A DNA stretch of 56,184 nucleotides from Eubacteriales bacterium (GCA_030625575.1 DAOUQP010000002.1:1-56184); one strand, 5' to 3'; counted from the first letter of the stretch, positions 8,613-17,084 are shown. Notes: generated from the letters alone by a model not told the origin. Program-made: numbers and translations.

Positions 8613-10768
8613 TGAAATTTATTATTGATAAAATTGCAGCAGAATTAAAAATCAAACCTATTCAAGTTCAAAAGACAATTGAAATGATTGACGAAGGAAA
8701 CACTATTCCTTTTATTGCTAGATATCGTAAGGAAGTTCATGGTGGACTTGATGATGAAATATTGAGAAATTTGGACGAGAGACTAAAGTATTTAAGAAAT
8801 CTCGAATCGAGAAAAGAAGAAGTCATAAGATTAATCGACGAGCAGGGAAAATTAACAGAGGAACTTATGAATGAAATAAAATCTGCAGAGGTACTTCAAA
8901 GGGTTGAAGATCTTTATAGACCGTATAAGCAGAAAAAAAGCACAAGAGCGTCAAAGGCGAAAGAAAGAGGATTAGAACCTCTTGCCGTGCTTATAATGAG
9001 TTCCTTGTTTACGGGGAATATTGAAAAAGAAGCAGAGAAATTTATTGATGAAGAAAAAGATGTATTAACCGTAGAAAATGCGCTTGATGGAGCTAAAGAT
9101 ATAATTGCGGAACATGTATCTGATAATGCCAACCATAGAGCTTGGATCAAGAAATTTATCAATCAAAATGGGAAAATTATATCTGAAGCTGTGAATAAGG
9201 AAGAAAAAACAGTTTACGATATGTATTATGAATATGATGAAAGTGTTAAGACTATCGCAAATCATAGAGTTTTGGCTATCAACCGAGGTGAAAAAGAAGG
9301 AGCACTAAAAGTAAAATTATCTTATGATGAGAATAGAGTAGTCAAGTATATTATTAAAAGTGAAATAACGAATGATAATGATGTTACAAACTCCCTTTAT
9401 ATCGAAGCTGTTGAAGATGCTTTTAAAAGACTGATAAGTACATCTGTAGAACGTGAGATAAGAAGTAATTTAACTGAGGTTGCAGAAGAAGATGCTATTA
9501 AAGTATTCGGAAAAAACACTAAACCACTTTTAATGCATTCGCCTATTAAAGGAGCGAAAGTTTTAGGGATAGATCCATCATTTAGAACTGGCTGCAAACT
9601 TGCGGTGATTGATGAATTTGGTAAATTTATAGACTATGCGACAATTTATCCGAATCAACCTCAAAATGAGATTGAGAAATCTAAAAAGGTTATCAAGGAA
9701 ATCATTAATAAATATGATATAGATTTGATTGCGATTGGAAATGGAACAGCTTCAAGAGAAACAGAATCTCTTGTTGCAAATATCTTAAGTGAGATTGAAA
9801 AAGATGTTTCTTATGCAATAGTCAGTGAAGCTGGTGCATCGGTGTATTCAGCATCAAAATTAGCTACTGAAGAGTTTCCTGATATCAATGTTTCTATAAG
9901 AGGGGCGATATCAATAGGAAGAAGATTGCAAGATCCACTTGCAGAACTCGTTAAAATCGATCCTAAGAGCATTGGAGTCGGTCAGTATCAACACGATGTG
10001 AATCAAAAGAAATTAGAAGAGAGTTTAACGAATGTAGTAGAAGATTGTGTGAATACAGTTGGAATTGACCTTAATACGGCATCTGTTTCATTATTAAGCT
10101 ATGTATCTGGAATATCTGGTAGTATTGCTAAAAATATTGTTGATTATCGTGAAAATACAAAGAATTTTGGATTAAGAAAAGAACTTCTTAAAGTAAAGAG
10201 GTTGGGAAACAAGGCTTATGAGCAGTGTGCAGGTTTTTTAAGAATTCCTGAGAGTAAAAATCCTCTTGATAATACTGGAGTTCATCCAGAAAGCTACGAA
10301 ACAACGGAAAGGCTTTTAAATGAATTGGGATATGATTTATCTGATGTAAAAAATCATAACCTTAATGATATAGTTGAAAAAACAGAGGGTAGATACAAAG
10401 AGCTTTCTGATAAACTTGAAGTCGGAATTCTTACTTTGAAAGATATTGTAAAAGAACTTCAAAAGCCAGGCAGAGATCCGCGTGAAGACATGCCTAAACC
10501 GGTCTTTAGAAAAGATGTAATGAAATTTGAAGATCTCAATGAGGGGATGATTTTAACTGGAACTGTTAGAAATGTTGTAAACTTTGGAGCGTTTGTAGAC
10601 ATAGGGGTTAAGAATGATGGATTGGTGCATATTTCTGAGCTGAGCGATAACTTTGTGAAGAATCCCATGGATATTGTGAAAGTTGGAGACATCGTCACTG
10701 TAAAAATAATTAAAATAGATATGGATAGACATAAAGTATCTTTATCTATGAAAGGACAATTAAAATGA
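8612..10768 (+). CDS. tex: RNA-binding transcription accessory protein Tex
   Basis: A 718-residue Tex homologue. Order of parts: helical N-terminus (IPFIARYRKEVHGGLDDEIL, strongly conserved), the YqgF-like RNase H fold (about 320-450, beginning VLGIDPSFRTGCKLAVID), helix-hairpin-helix repeats (about 490-560), and a C-terminal S1 RNA-binding domain (about 645-715, GTVRNVVNFGAFVDIGVKND). Tex is a conserved cytoplasmic nucleic-acid-binding protein involved in transcription and stress survival; its exact biochemical job is unsettled. The start ATG shares a base with the previous stop (TAATG) after GGAGGT, and the gene ends in an ATGA overlap with the amidohydrolase. Confidence 0.97.
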   Translation: MKFIIDKIAAELKIKPIQVQKTIEMIDEGNTIPFIARYRKEVHGGLDDEILRNLDERLKYLRNLESRKEEVIRLIDEQGKLTEELMNEIKSAEVLQRVEDLYRPYKQKKSTRASKAKERGLEPLAVLIMSSLFTGNIEKEAEKFIDEEKDVLTVENALDGAKDIIAEHVSDNANHRAWIKKFINQNGKIISEAVNKEEKTVYDMYYEYDESVKTIANHRVLAINRGEKEGALKVKLSYDENRVVKYIIKSEITNDNDVTNSLYIEAVEDAFKRLISTSVEREIRSNLTEVAEEDAIKVFGKNTKPLLMHSPIKGAKVLGIDPSFRTGCKLAVIDEFGKFIDYATIYPNQPQNEIEKSKKVIKEIINKYDIDLIAIGNGTASRETESLVANILSEIEKDVSYAIVSEAGASVYSASKLATEEFPDINVSIRGAISIGRRLQDPLAELVKIDPKSIGVGQYQHDVNQKKLEESLTNVVEDCVNTVGIDLNTASVSLLSYVSGISGSIAKNIVDYRENTKNFGLRKELLKVKRLGNKAYEQCAGFLRIPESKNPLDNTGVHPESYETTERLLNELGYDLSDVKNHNLNDIVEKTEGRYKELSDKLEVGILTLKDIVKELQKPGRDPREDMPKPVFRKDVMKFEDLNEGMILTGTVRNVVNFGAFVDIGVKNDGLVHISELSDNFVKNPMDIVKVGDIVTVKIIKIDMDRHKVSLSMKGQLK

Positions 10769-11925
10769 TTTTAATTAAAAATGCTTTAATTTACACAATG
10801 GAAAAAGATGAGATTATAAAAAATGGAGATATATTGATTGAAAATGGAAAAATTATTAAAATTGAAAAAGATATTCAAGTAGATAGTGCAAAAGTGATTG
10901 ATGCTGGTGGAAAATTAGTGCTTCCGGGATTTATCGATGCTCACTGTCACCTTGGTATGTGGGAAGACGGCATTGGATTTGAAGGAGCAGATGGAAACGA
11001 AGCGACAAATCCGATTACTCCTCATTTACGAGCTATAGATGCTATCAATCCGATGGATAGAACATTTGAAGAGGCGAGAGAAGCCGGGGTTACATTAGTC
11101 GCAACTGGACCTGGAAGTGCAAATGTTATCGGAGGGATGTTTACTGCTATAAAAACTTATGGAAATCGTATAGATGATATGATTGTCAAGGACCCTCTAG
11201 CAATGAAATGCGCTTTTGGTGAGAACCCCAAAAATGTATATAATGACAAAAAAACATCTCCAAGTACGAGAATGGCTATAGCTGCCGAACTTAGAAATGC
11301 AATTTTTACAGCTAAAGAATATTTATCTAAAAAAGAAGCTGCGGGAGAAGATATTTCTAAAATGCCGGATTTTGATATGAAAAAGGAAGCGTTGATTCCA
11401 GTATTAAAGAAAGAAATACCTTTAAAAGCACATGCTCATAGAGCGGATGATATTTTAACCGCTATTAGAATTGCGAAGGAATTTGATTTGAATTTAACTT
11501 TGGAACATTGTACAGAAGGTCATTTAATTGTCGATCATCTTGTTAAAGAAGGATATCCAGCTATAGTTGGACCGAGTTTATCTGATAGATCAAAATTTGA
11601 ATTAAAGAATCTAACTTTTGATACACCGGGTATTTTATCCAAAGCAGGAATGAAAATTGCCATTATGACAGATGCACCGGTTATTCCACTTCAATATTTA
11701 CCTATAGCTGCTGCACTGAGTGTAAAATCGGGCATGGATGAAAATGAAGCACTTAAAGCGATAACTATCAATCCTGCTGAAATCTTGGGATTAGAAGAGA
11801 CGGTCGGCAGTATCAAAGTTGGAAAAGATGCGGATATTGTCATCTGGCATGAACATCCATTTAAGTTGGAGGCAAAGCCTTCAGTAGTAATAATAAACGG
11901 TGAAATAGTATATGAAAACAAGTAA
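10765..11925 (+). CDS. Amidohydrolase family protein (imidazolonepropionase-like)
   Basis: A 386-residue metal-dependent hydrolase of the amidohydrolase superfamily. It begins with the small beta domain (ALIYTMEKDEIIKNGDILIE), then the TIM barrel with metal ligands in FIDAHCHLG, a second pair in KAHAHRADD and LEHCTEGH, and the catalytic Asp in IMTDAPV; the beta domain closes with GKDADIVIW. The substrate is not evident. Related clostridial proteins are annotated as imidazolonepropionase-like or as aryldialkylphosphatase-like hydrolases, and the His-degradation neighbours that would support imidazolonepropionase are absent. Its start overlaps the tex stop as ATGA, so it is co-transcribed with tex. 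Confidence 0.82.
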   Translation: MILIKNALIYTMEKDEIIKNGDILIENGKIIKIEKDIQVDSAKVIDAGGKLVLPGFIDAHCHLGMWEDGIGFEGADGNEATNPITPHLRAIDAINPMDRTFEEAREAGVTLVATGPGSANVIGGMFTAIKTYGNRIDDMIVKDPLAMKCAFGENPKNVYNDKKTSPSTRMAIAAELRNAIFTAKEYLSKKEAAGEDISKMPDFDMKKEALIPVLKKEIPLKAHAHRADDILTAIRIAKEFDLNLTLEHCTEGHLIVDHLVKEGYPAIVGPSLSDRSKFELKNLTFDTPGILSKAGMKIAIMTDAPVIPLQYLPIAAALSVKSGMDENEALKAITINPAEILGLEETVGSIKVGKDADIVIWHEHPFKLEAKPSVVIINGEIVYENK

Positions 11926-11931
11926 ACAGAA

Positions 11932-11969
11932 ATAAAAAAATGAGCTATCAATTTTTCGTGATAGCTCAT
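11932..11969 (-). terminator. Terminator between the amidohydrolase and the small coiled-coil gene
   Basis: ATGAGCTATCA (11940-11950) pairs perfectly with TGATAGCTCAT (11959-11969). On the minus strand the stem is followed by seven T residues, a strong terminator for the coiled-coil gene. It may also stop plus-strand transcription, with a poorer T tract. Confidence 0.85.
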
Positions 11970-12005
11970 TTGCTTTGAATAAAAGTGTTATTGATTTCGT
12001 TAGCT

Positions 12006-12275
12006 TCATTCTCCAGCAACTTTTTTTAGCTTTTCAATAAGTTTATGATCTTTTTCATACACCTCAATAGCTTTTTCAGTGCTAAGCATAAAATCTTTGA
12101 TGGTACTTTGAATTGATAGAATCTCTTTGATATCGACCGAATTCTTTTCCAAACTGTTTTCTACTTCATCCAATCTATCTTCTAATTTATTTATTTTAAC
12201 ATTAGTTAATTTTTGCTCTTTATCTATACTTTCAAGCTTATCAAATATCAAATTTAATATTTTTTCTTGGTCCAT
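12006..12275 (-). CDS. Small coiled-coil protein of unknown function
   Basis: An 89-residue, highly charged protein with heptad-like spacing through nearly its whole length (for example INKLEDRLDEVENSLEKNS), predicting a long coiled coil. It has no Cys and no membrane segment. I do not recognise a characterised family. The gene is credible because GGTGGT precedes the ATG at 12275, the frame is open throughout, and a strong terminator follows its stop. It is the only minus-strand gene in the first 16.8 kb and looks monocistronic. Confidence 0.65.
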   Translation of the reverse strand: MDQEKILNLIFDKLESIDKEQKLTNVKINKLEDRLDEVENSLEKNSVDIKEILSIQSTIKDFMLSTEKAIEVYEKDHKLIEKLKKVAGE

Positions 12276-12478
12276 ATAATTACCACCTTCGCATATTCAT
12301 TATATCAGATTTTACTTGTTAGCATGTAAATATTTCTTAAGTTGTTCCATAATTGTATTTGTTTTTTTGTTTGCATTTTGTATAAAATTGGATATATGTT
12401 AAGATTAGCATATGAATTGTATCCTTAGTTCAACAAGAGTATTATTATGAAATATACAATTATTCAGGAGGTTTTAAT

Positions 12479-12715
12479 ATGCATAAATTTTTTACTGTTT
12501 TTCCAACCGTTATAGTAGGCTTAATATTCATTAGCGGTTTATTAAATGCAATAAATCCACATATAACATGGCGATTGTTTGAAAGCTGGAAAGCGACCAA
12601 AGAACCGTCAAAAGCATTTTTCTTGACTAGAAGAATTGCTGGTATCTTTGCTATGATAGTTAGTCTTAGTATCATGCTTTTTCCTTATTTTGCCAGTAGA
12701 GGTTTTCATTTTTAA
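12479..12715 (+). CDS. Small membrane protein, DUF6199-like
   Basis: A 78-residue protein with two hydrophobic helices (about 5-25 and 52-72) separated by a polar loop containing INPHITWRLFESWKATKEPS. The pattern N-P-x-x-x-W-x-x-x-E-S-W-K and the later RRIAGIF are typical of DUF6199 proteins, whose role is unknown. ATG 12479 follows CAGGAGG with eight bases between. A reading frame on the opposite strand at 12460-12675 is its shadow. A weak promoter (TTGCAT 12371-12376 and TATGTT 12395-12400) may serve it. Confidence 0.7.
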   Translation: MHKFFTVFPTVIVGLIFISGLLNAINPHITWRLFESWKATKEPSKAFFLTRRIAGIFAMIVSLSIMLFPYFASRGFHF

Positions 12716-12901
12716 ACTACTTCTTATTCACAAAATTGTATGGGTTTGTACACTCGCTATACTATTTAAGAACAATTGTGTATTGAAATGAAGTTGATTT
12801 TCGCATTGTTGTTCAGAACGACTTTCAATAATGAGGTCTTTGTTTTATTATATATATTTTGGATATATATATAAGGAACTTGCAAAGAGAGGGGTAACTA
12901 A

Positions 12902-13603
12902 ATGGGAAAAACATTTAAACCAGGTTGCAAACCTCCGACTCCTGAGGTGAAACCTAAAGAAGTAGAAATTGAAGAAAAAATTATTGAAGAAGGTGGGATA
13001 AGTATGATTAGTGTAGGTCAAGCAGCTCCTGATTTTACGTTGAATGCGTATCATAAAGGAGAATTTAAACAATTTAGTTTATCGGAATTTAAAGGAAAAT
13101 GGGTATTGCTATGCTTTTATCCAGGAGATTTCACTTTCGTCTGAGCTACTGAGGTTTCAGCAGTTGCTGAAAACGCAAAAAGGCTTTACGATATGGATGT
13201 GGAAATTTTATCTGTAAGTGTAGATAGTATCTTTGTACATAAGATGTGGAATGATAATGAATTGAGTAAAATGGTAGACGGAGGAGTTCCTTTCCCAATG
13301 CTGTCCGATGGTGGTGGAAAGGTAGGAACTATGTACGGTGTATATAATGAAGAAGGTGGAGTTGAAAATAGAGGTAGATTTATCATCGATCCAGATGGAG
13401 TTATTCAAGGATATGAAGTGCTTACACCTCCAGTAGGAAGAAATATCGAGGAAACTATTCGTCAAGTAAAAGCATTCCAATTAGTACGTGAATCTGGTGG
13501 AACTGAGGCAACTCCTGCAGAGTGGACTCCTGGCAAACCGACTCTTAAACCAGGACCTGATTTGGTAGGAAATGTGTGGAAAGTATGGTCACCTAAAAAA
13601 TAA
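12902..13603 (+). CDS. prxU: Selenocysteine-containing peroxiredoxin (AhpC/PrxU type)
   Basis: A 233-residue peroxidase that is read through an in-frame TGA at 13142-13144 as selenocysteine 81. The context FYPGDFTFV-U-ATEVSAVAENA is the peroxidatic-Cys motif of AhpC-type peroxiredoxins with Sec replacing Cys, and the same frame continues through typical sequence (VSVDSIFVHKMW, PFPMLSD, RGRFIIDPDG). It reduces H2O2 or organic peroxides. The usual C-terminal resolving motif VCPANW appears as ATPAEW, so the resolving Cys is missing; remaining Cys are C9 and C71. A Lys/Glu/Pro-rich extension of about 34 residues precedes the canonical domain start. ATG 12902 has GAGGGG upstream; an internal ATG at 13004 with AAGGTGGG could give a shorter form. 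Confidence 0.93.
13142..13172 (+). promoter_or_regulatory. Selenocysteine UGA and candidate bacterial SECIS hairpin
   Basis: Ten bases after the TGA, TTTCAGC (13155-13161) pairs with GCTGAAA (13166-13172) around the loop AGTT. Bacterial SECIS elements are stem-loops inside the coding region immediately downstream of UGA that bind SelB; position and size fit. The fold is from base pairing only. Confidence 0.6.
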
Positions 13604-13615
13604 ATTATGTTGATA

Positions 13616-13652
13616 AAAGGGAATCTCGTGAATATGGGGTTCCCTTTCTTTT
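13616..13652 (+). terminator. Terminator after the selenoprotein peroxiredoxin
   Basis: AAAGGGAA (13616-13623) pairs with TTCCCTTT (13640-13647), followed by CTTTT. The loop is long (16 bases), so strength is moderate. Confidence 0.7.
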
Positions 13653-13692
13653 GAAATCTGTTAAACTGATGTATGATAAAGGTATCTTTGAC

Positions 13693-14004
13693 ATTCTCCC
13701 CACAGCTAAAGCAGGAGGATTCATAAGTGATTAAAAGCAAGTGTATTTCTGCTATGTCAGTATGACCTTATGTTTACGGAGTGCCATTTCTACTCCCAGA
13801 ATAGAACATATAGTTTTCTAGGCTGAGAGATTTTGACCATCTGTCACAGGTACAATATTTATTGCACCGATATTATTTTTTTGTTTTTTCGACTTGTTCT
13901 TGTCGTTTGCAAAGCTATCGTCTTCAATATTTATTATACAATAAACGTTCGTATTATATAAACCCACGTTCGCCTTATATCCCCATAGCTAAAGCAAGGG
14001 GCTT
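13693..14004 (+). mobile_element. Transposase-less element with IS200/IS605-type hairpin ends
   Basis: The 435 bases between the peroxiredoxin and tsaE hold no gene, but two related short hairpins frame about 300 bp. The left one (13694-13720) has CTCC and GGAG arms around CACAGCTAAAGCA; the right one (13981-14001) has CCCC and GGGG arms around ATAGCTAAAGCAA. Both share the loop AGCTAAAGCA (13704-13713 and 13987-13996). Imperfect palindromes with this kind of loop near both ends are typical of IS200/IS605 family elements, which lack terminal inverted repeats. No tnpA or tnpB frame survives, so this looks like a non-autonomous derivative or remnant. Exact ends are uncertain. The right hairpin is only 38 bases before tsaE. 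Confidence 0.5.
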
Positions 14005-14038
14005 TTCGGCTTTATGTGGTAAACGGAGGAAATATTTT

Positions 14039-14488
14039 ATGAAAATTAAAATCAGCAATCTTTTAGAAACTGAAAAGCTTGGAAAAGTAATATCTCAAAA
14101 ACTAAAGGATAAATCTATTATATGCTTAACTGGTGATTTAGGAGCAGGGAAAACCACATTAACTCAGTCGATCATGAAAGAACTTGGGATTGAAGAGTAT
14201 ATAACAAGTCCAACATATACTATTGTCAATGAGTATCATCATCCTAAGAAAGTCTTTCACTTCGATGTATTTAGAATTAATGATGCAGATGAGATGTTTG
14301 AAATAGGTTTTGATGATTATTTGAATCAAGATGCAATAATAATTATTGAATGGGCGGATATTATTGAGGAAATCATTCCTAAAGATGCTATATGGATAAA
14401 AATTTTATATACTGATAATATAGATGAGAGATTAATTGAAATAACCGGAATAGATTTGGAGGAACACTATGAAAATTTTAGGGATTGA
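14039..14488 (+). CDS. tsaE: tRNA threonylcarbamoyladenosine biosynthesis ATPase TsaE
   Basis: A 149-residue P-loop ATPase needed, with TsaB and TsaD, to transfer threonylcarbamoyl to A37 of ANN-decoding tRNAs. It shows Walker A GDLGAGKTT (32-40), the family motif TSPTYTIVNEY, HFDVFRI and IIIIEWADII. ATG 14039 follows CGGAGGA by eight bases; the frame is open further upstream (from 13862) only because it crosses the transposon-like element. First gene of the tsaE-tsaB-rimI-tsaD cluster, overlapping tsaB by 20 bases. Confidence 0.96.
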   Translation: MKIKISNLLETEKLGKVISQKLKDKSIICLTGDLGAGKTTLTQSIMKELGIEEYITSPTYTIVNEYHHPKKVFHFDVFRINDADEMFEIGFDDYLNQDAIIIIEWADIIEEIIPKDAIWIKILYTDNIDERLIEITGIDLEEHYENFRD

Positions 14489-15170
14489 TGCATCGACTCA
14501 AACTGCGGGAGTTGCAATTATAGAGGATGAAGTGTTAAAAAGTGAAATTATAATAAACAATGATATCACCCATTCGCAGAAACTGATGGTGATTATCGAT
14601 CAAGTATTTAAAAATCTGGATATGACCCTAGATGAGATTGATGGAATAGCTGTTACAATAGGTCCTGGTTCTTTTACAGGAGTTAGAATAGGTATGGCGA
14701 CTGCTCTAGGTTTGTCTCGTGCTAAAAATATCCCTATAGCAGGGGTTTCGACTCTCGAAGCGTTGGCGATGAATAATAAAGGCTTTAGTGGAATAATATG
14801 TCCAATGCAAGATGCTAGACGAGATCAAATATATACAGCATTTTTTGAATTTGAAAATGACGAGTTAATCAGATTGACATCTGATATGGCGATATCGATA
14901 GATGAGTTTATCGATAGAATAGAAAAGTATGATAAATCTATATTATTGGCAGGACCTGATGCTGATAAATTTTATAATAGTATTAAGGATAAAAGTAATA
15001 AAGATGTTCAATTAGTGGCTTTTAATCTAGGATTGCCGAGACCGTCTTCAGTGGCGTATGTTTCTAGAAATAGAGAATTTGGTAAAATTATAAAACCGAA
15101 CTATGTGAGAAAATCACAAGCTGAAACCAGTTATGAGGAGATTCACGGAAAGAGTGTTTTTGATGACTAA
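14469..15170 (+). CDS. tsaB: tRNA threonylcarbamoyladenosine biosynthesis protein TsaB
   Basis: A 233-residue ASKHA-fold protein, the non-catalytic partner of TsaD in the t6A complex. It opens MKILGIDASTQTAGVAI and has the conserved GPGSFTGVRIGMATALGLS. The start follows GGAGG inside the tsaE coding region. Gene order with tsaE, rimI and tsaD is the standard Bacillota arrangement. Confidence 0.95.
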   Translation: MKILGIDASTQTAGVAIIEDEVLKSEIIINNDITHSQKLMVIIDQVFKNLDMTLDEIDGIAVTIGPGSFTGVRIGMATALGLSRAKNIPIAGVSTLEALAMNNKGFSGIICPMQDARRDQIYTAFFEFENDELIRLTSDMAISIDEFIDRIEKYDKSILLAGPDADKFYNSIKDKSNKDVQLVAFNLGLPRPSSVAYVSRNREFGKIIKPNYVRKSQAETSYEEIHGKSVFDD

Positions 15171-15621
15171 GGTGATTATTAGAGAGATGATATTGGATGA
15201 CATTGATGAAATCTATGAGATTGAAAAAAGATCATTTTCAATGCCGTGGTCAAAATCTTCCTTTTATCAAGAAATAAGTGACAATCTAGTTGCTCATTAT
15301 TATGTTATAGGAGTAAACAACAATCTTATTGGATATATAGGCATATGGAAGATACTCGATGAGGGGCATATAACAAATGTTGCTATAGACCCTGATTATA
15401 GAGGAAAAGGTTATTCGAAACAATTAGTAAGTTATGCACTTGATGAAATGGAAAAATTAGAAGTTCGTAGATTTACCCTTGAAGTAAGAGAAACAAATAT
15501 TATAGCTCAAAAACTTTATTCGAAATTTGGATTCAGTGTAGAGGGAAGAAGAAAGAAATACTATACGGATACACAAGAAGATGCTCTACTTATGTGGTTG
15601 AGTTTGAATAGTGAAGATTAG
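15163..15621 (+). CDS. rimI: Ribosomal-protein-alanine N-acetyltransferase RimI-like (GNAT)
   Basis: A 152-residue GNAT acetyltransferase. It has the acetyl-CoA binding motif in [21 protein letters not shown] (motif A, about 68-90) and the RimI-like middle [27 protein letters not shown]. RimI acetylates the N-terminal Ala of S18 in E. coli; substrate here is by analogy. ATG 15163 overlaps the end of tsaB by eight bases (ATGACTAA) and has GGAAAGAG upstream; an earlier in-frame start at 15133 lacks a ribosome site and would add residues not typical of RimI. Confidence 0.9.
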   Translation: MTKVIIREMILDDIDEIYEIEKRSFSMPWSKSSFYQEISDNLVAHYYVIGVNNNLIGYIGIWKILDEGHITNVAIDPDYRGKGYSKQLVSYALDEMEKLEVRRFTLEVRETNIIAQKLYSKFGFSVEGRRKKYYTDTQEDALLMWLSLNSED

Positions 15622-15632
15622 GAGAAAAACAG

Positions 15633-16643
15633 ATGAAAGATATAATTATTTTGGCAATAGAAACAAGTTGTGATGAAACTTCTGTTGCGATAATAAAAAA
15701 CGGTAGAGAAATTTTATCTAATGTAATTTATACGCAGATAGATATACATAAAAAATTCGGTGGAGTAGTGCCGGAAATCGCGTCAAGGAAACACATTGAA
15801 AAAATTGATTTGATATTTGCTCAATCATTAGAAGAAAGTGGTTTGAATTTCAAGGATTTGGATGCCATTGCAGTAACGTATGGACCTGGTCTTGTAGGTG
15901 CTTTGTTGGTTGGAATGAGCTATGCAAAAGCATTGGCTTTTGGACTGGGGATTCCACTGATTCCGGTAAATCACATTGATGGGCATATTGCAGCAAATTA
16001 TCTTGCATTTCCGGATTTAGAACCACCTTATATTGCTTTGATAGTTTCTGGAGGGCATACTCATATCATCGATGTATTGGGTTATGGAGAGTACAAGGTG
16101 TTGGGGAGAACGAGAGATGATGCCGTTGGAGAAGCGTTCGATAAAGTCGCTAGAACTCTAGGATTCCCATATCCCGGTGGACCATACATTGATAAGGCAG
16201 CAAAAGATGGAAATAAAGAAGCGATAAAATTTCCTAGAACTTATCTTGAAAAAGGATCCTTTGATTTTAGTTTTTCGGGTATTAAATCTTCTGTTTTGAA
16301 TTATTTAAATAGCATGAAGATGAAAGGTATCGAAGTTAACGCCAATGATGTCGCCGCATCTTTTCAAGAAGCTGTTGTTGATGTTTTAATCGAAAAAATC
16401 ATTAGTGCTTCTTTGAAAATGAATCATAAAGAAATTATTATCGCCGGTGGAGTCGCTGCAAATTCCAATTTAAGAAAAAGGTTGAAAGAAGAAGCGAAAA
16501 TTCATCATTTAGATGTTTTTTATCCGCCTTTAAGCTTATGTACTGATAATGCGGCTATGATCGGAGCGGCTGCATATTATCAATTTAAAAAAGGAATATT
16601 CGCAAATCTCGATTTAAATTCTGTGCCAAATTTGAAACTTTAA
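15633..16643 (+). CDS. tsaD: tRNA threonylcarbamoyladenosine transferase TsaD
   Basis: The 336-residue catalytic subunit that moves the threonylcarbamoyl group onto tRNA A37. Landmarks are [26 protein letters not shown], the metal ligands in NHIDGH (H114, H118), VSGGHTHI and the C-terminal [18 protein letters not shown] 15633 follows AGGAG. It is the last gene of the t6A cluster, directly upstream of the DnaA-box-like repeats. Confidence 0.97.
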   Translation: MKDIIILAIETSCDETSVAIIKNGREILSNVIYTQIDIHKKFGGVVPEIASRKHIEKIDLIFAQSLEESGLNFKDLDAIAVTYGPGLVGALLVGMSYAKALAFGLGIPLIPVNHIDGHIAANYLAFPDLEPPYIALIVSGGHTHIIDVLGYGEYKVLGRTRDDAVGEAFDKVARTLGFPYPGGPYIDKAAKDGNKEAIKFPRTYLEKGSFDFSFSGIKSSVLNYLNSMKMKGIEVNANDVAASFQEAVVDVLIEKIISASLKMNHKEIIIAGGVAANSNLRKRLKEEAKIHHLDVFYPPLSLCTDNAAMIGAAAYYQFKKGIFANLDLNSVPNLKL

Positions 16644-16645
16644 CC

Positions 16646-16793
16646 TGTGGATAAATAACACTAAAATATTATGTAAACTAAAAAATGTTGAAAAAATTGT
16701 GGATTAGCCTGTGGATAAAGTGGATAACTTATAGAATTATTGCTATATCTAACTTTTAGATGTGGAAAAACAATTCACTGAAATTGTGGATAA
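16646..16793 (+). promoter_or_regulatory. Cluster of DnaA-box-like nonamers
   Basis: The 210-base gap after tsaD carries three exact TGTGGATAA nonamers (16646-16654, 16710-16718, 16785-16793) and three near matches: TGTGGATTA (16698-16706), AGTGGATAA (16719-16727) and TGTGGAAAA (16761-16769), all in the same orientation. TGTGGATAA is the complement of the consensus DnaA box TTATCCACA. An A/T-only stretch follows at about 16800-16829. No dnaA, dnaN or rpmH is here and the flanking genes converge, so I read it as a secondary DnaA-binding cluster, not as an established origin. Confidence 0.6.
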
Positions 16794-16820
16794 GATTGAA
16801 ATTATAAAATTAATTTCATA

Positions 16821-16855
16821 AAAAAAAAAGCCCTAAGACTTTTATCTTTGGGCTT
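16821..16855 (-). terminator. Terminator of acpP
   Basis: AAGCCC (16828-16833) pairs with GGGCTT (16850-16855), with AAGA/TCTT continuing the stem after one mismatch. On the minus strand it runs into eight or more T residues. It may also stop read-through from tsaD. Confidence 0.85.
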
Positions 16856-17084
16856 ATTCTAATTCATTTTCCAAGAATTCCATAATTTCAGAAACTTTTC
16901 TAATTTTTTCAGCGATATCATCCGGAATTTCTATATCAAATTCACCTTCAACAGCTATGATGATTTCTGCTGCATCAATCGAATCGGCATTTAAATCATC
17001 CACTAAATGAGTGTCATATGTTATGCTATCTAAATCTTTTACACCCATCTGCTCTGCAATAATTTTTTGTACAAGTTCAAACAT
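16854..17084 (-). CDS. acpP: Acyl carrier protein
   Basis: A 76-residue acidic four-helix protein that carries acyl chains in fatty-acid synthesis. The phosphopantetheine Ser is in LNADSIDAAEII; canonical ACPs read ADSLDxVEL, so the site is slightly divergent but intact. It stands alone, with its own promoter and terminator, away from the fab genes. GGGGGG before the ATG is a fair ribosome site. Confidence 0.93.
   Translation of the reverse strand: MFELVQKIIAEQMGVKDLDSITYDTHLVDDLNADSIDAAEIIIAVEGEFDIEIPDDIAEKIRKVSEIMEFLENELE

Noticed and set aside
12460-12675. 71-residue minus-strand frame
   Set aside because: It mirrors the DUF6199-like gene, which has the better ribosome site and family features.
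13142-13144. In-frame stop making the peroxiredoxin a pseudogene
   Set aside because: The TGA sits exactly at the catalytic Cys position, the frame continues in family-matching sequence, and a hairpin follows, so it reads as selenocysteine.
13862-14038. N-terminal extension of tsaE
   Set aside because: This part of the frame crosses the IS200/IS605-like right end and lacks family similarity; the ATG at 14039 has a strong ribosome site.
16644-16853. Chromosomal replication origin
   Set aside because: Box density is suggestive, but dnaA/dnaN/rpmH are absent and neighbouring genes converge instead of diverging; kept only as a DnaA-box cluster.
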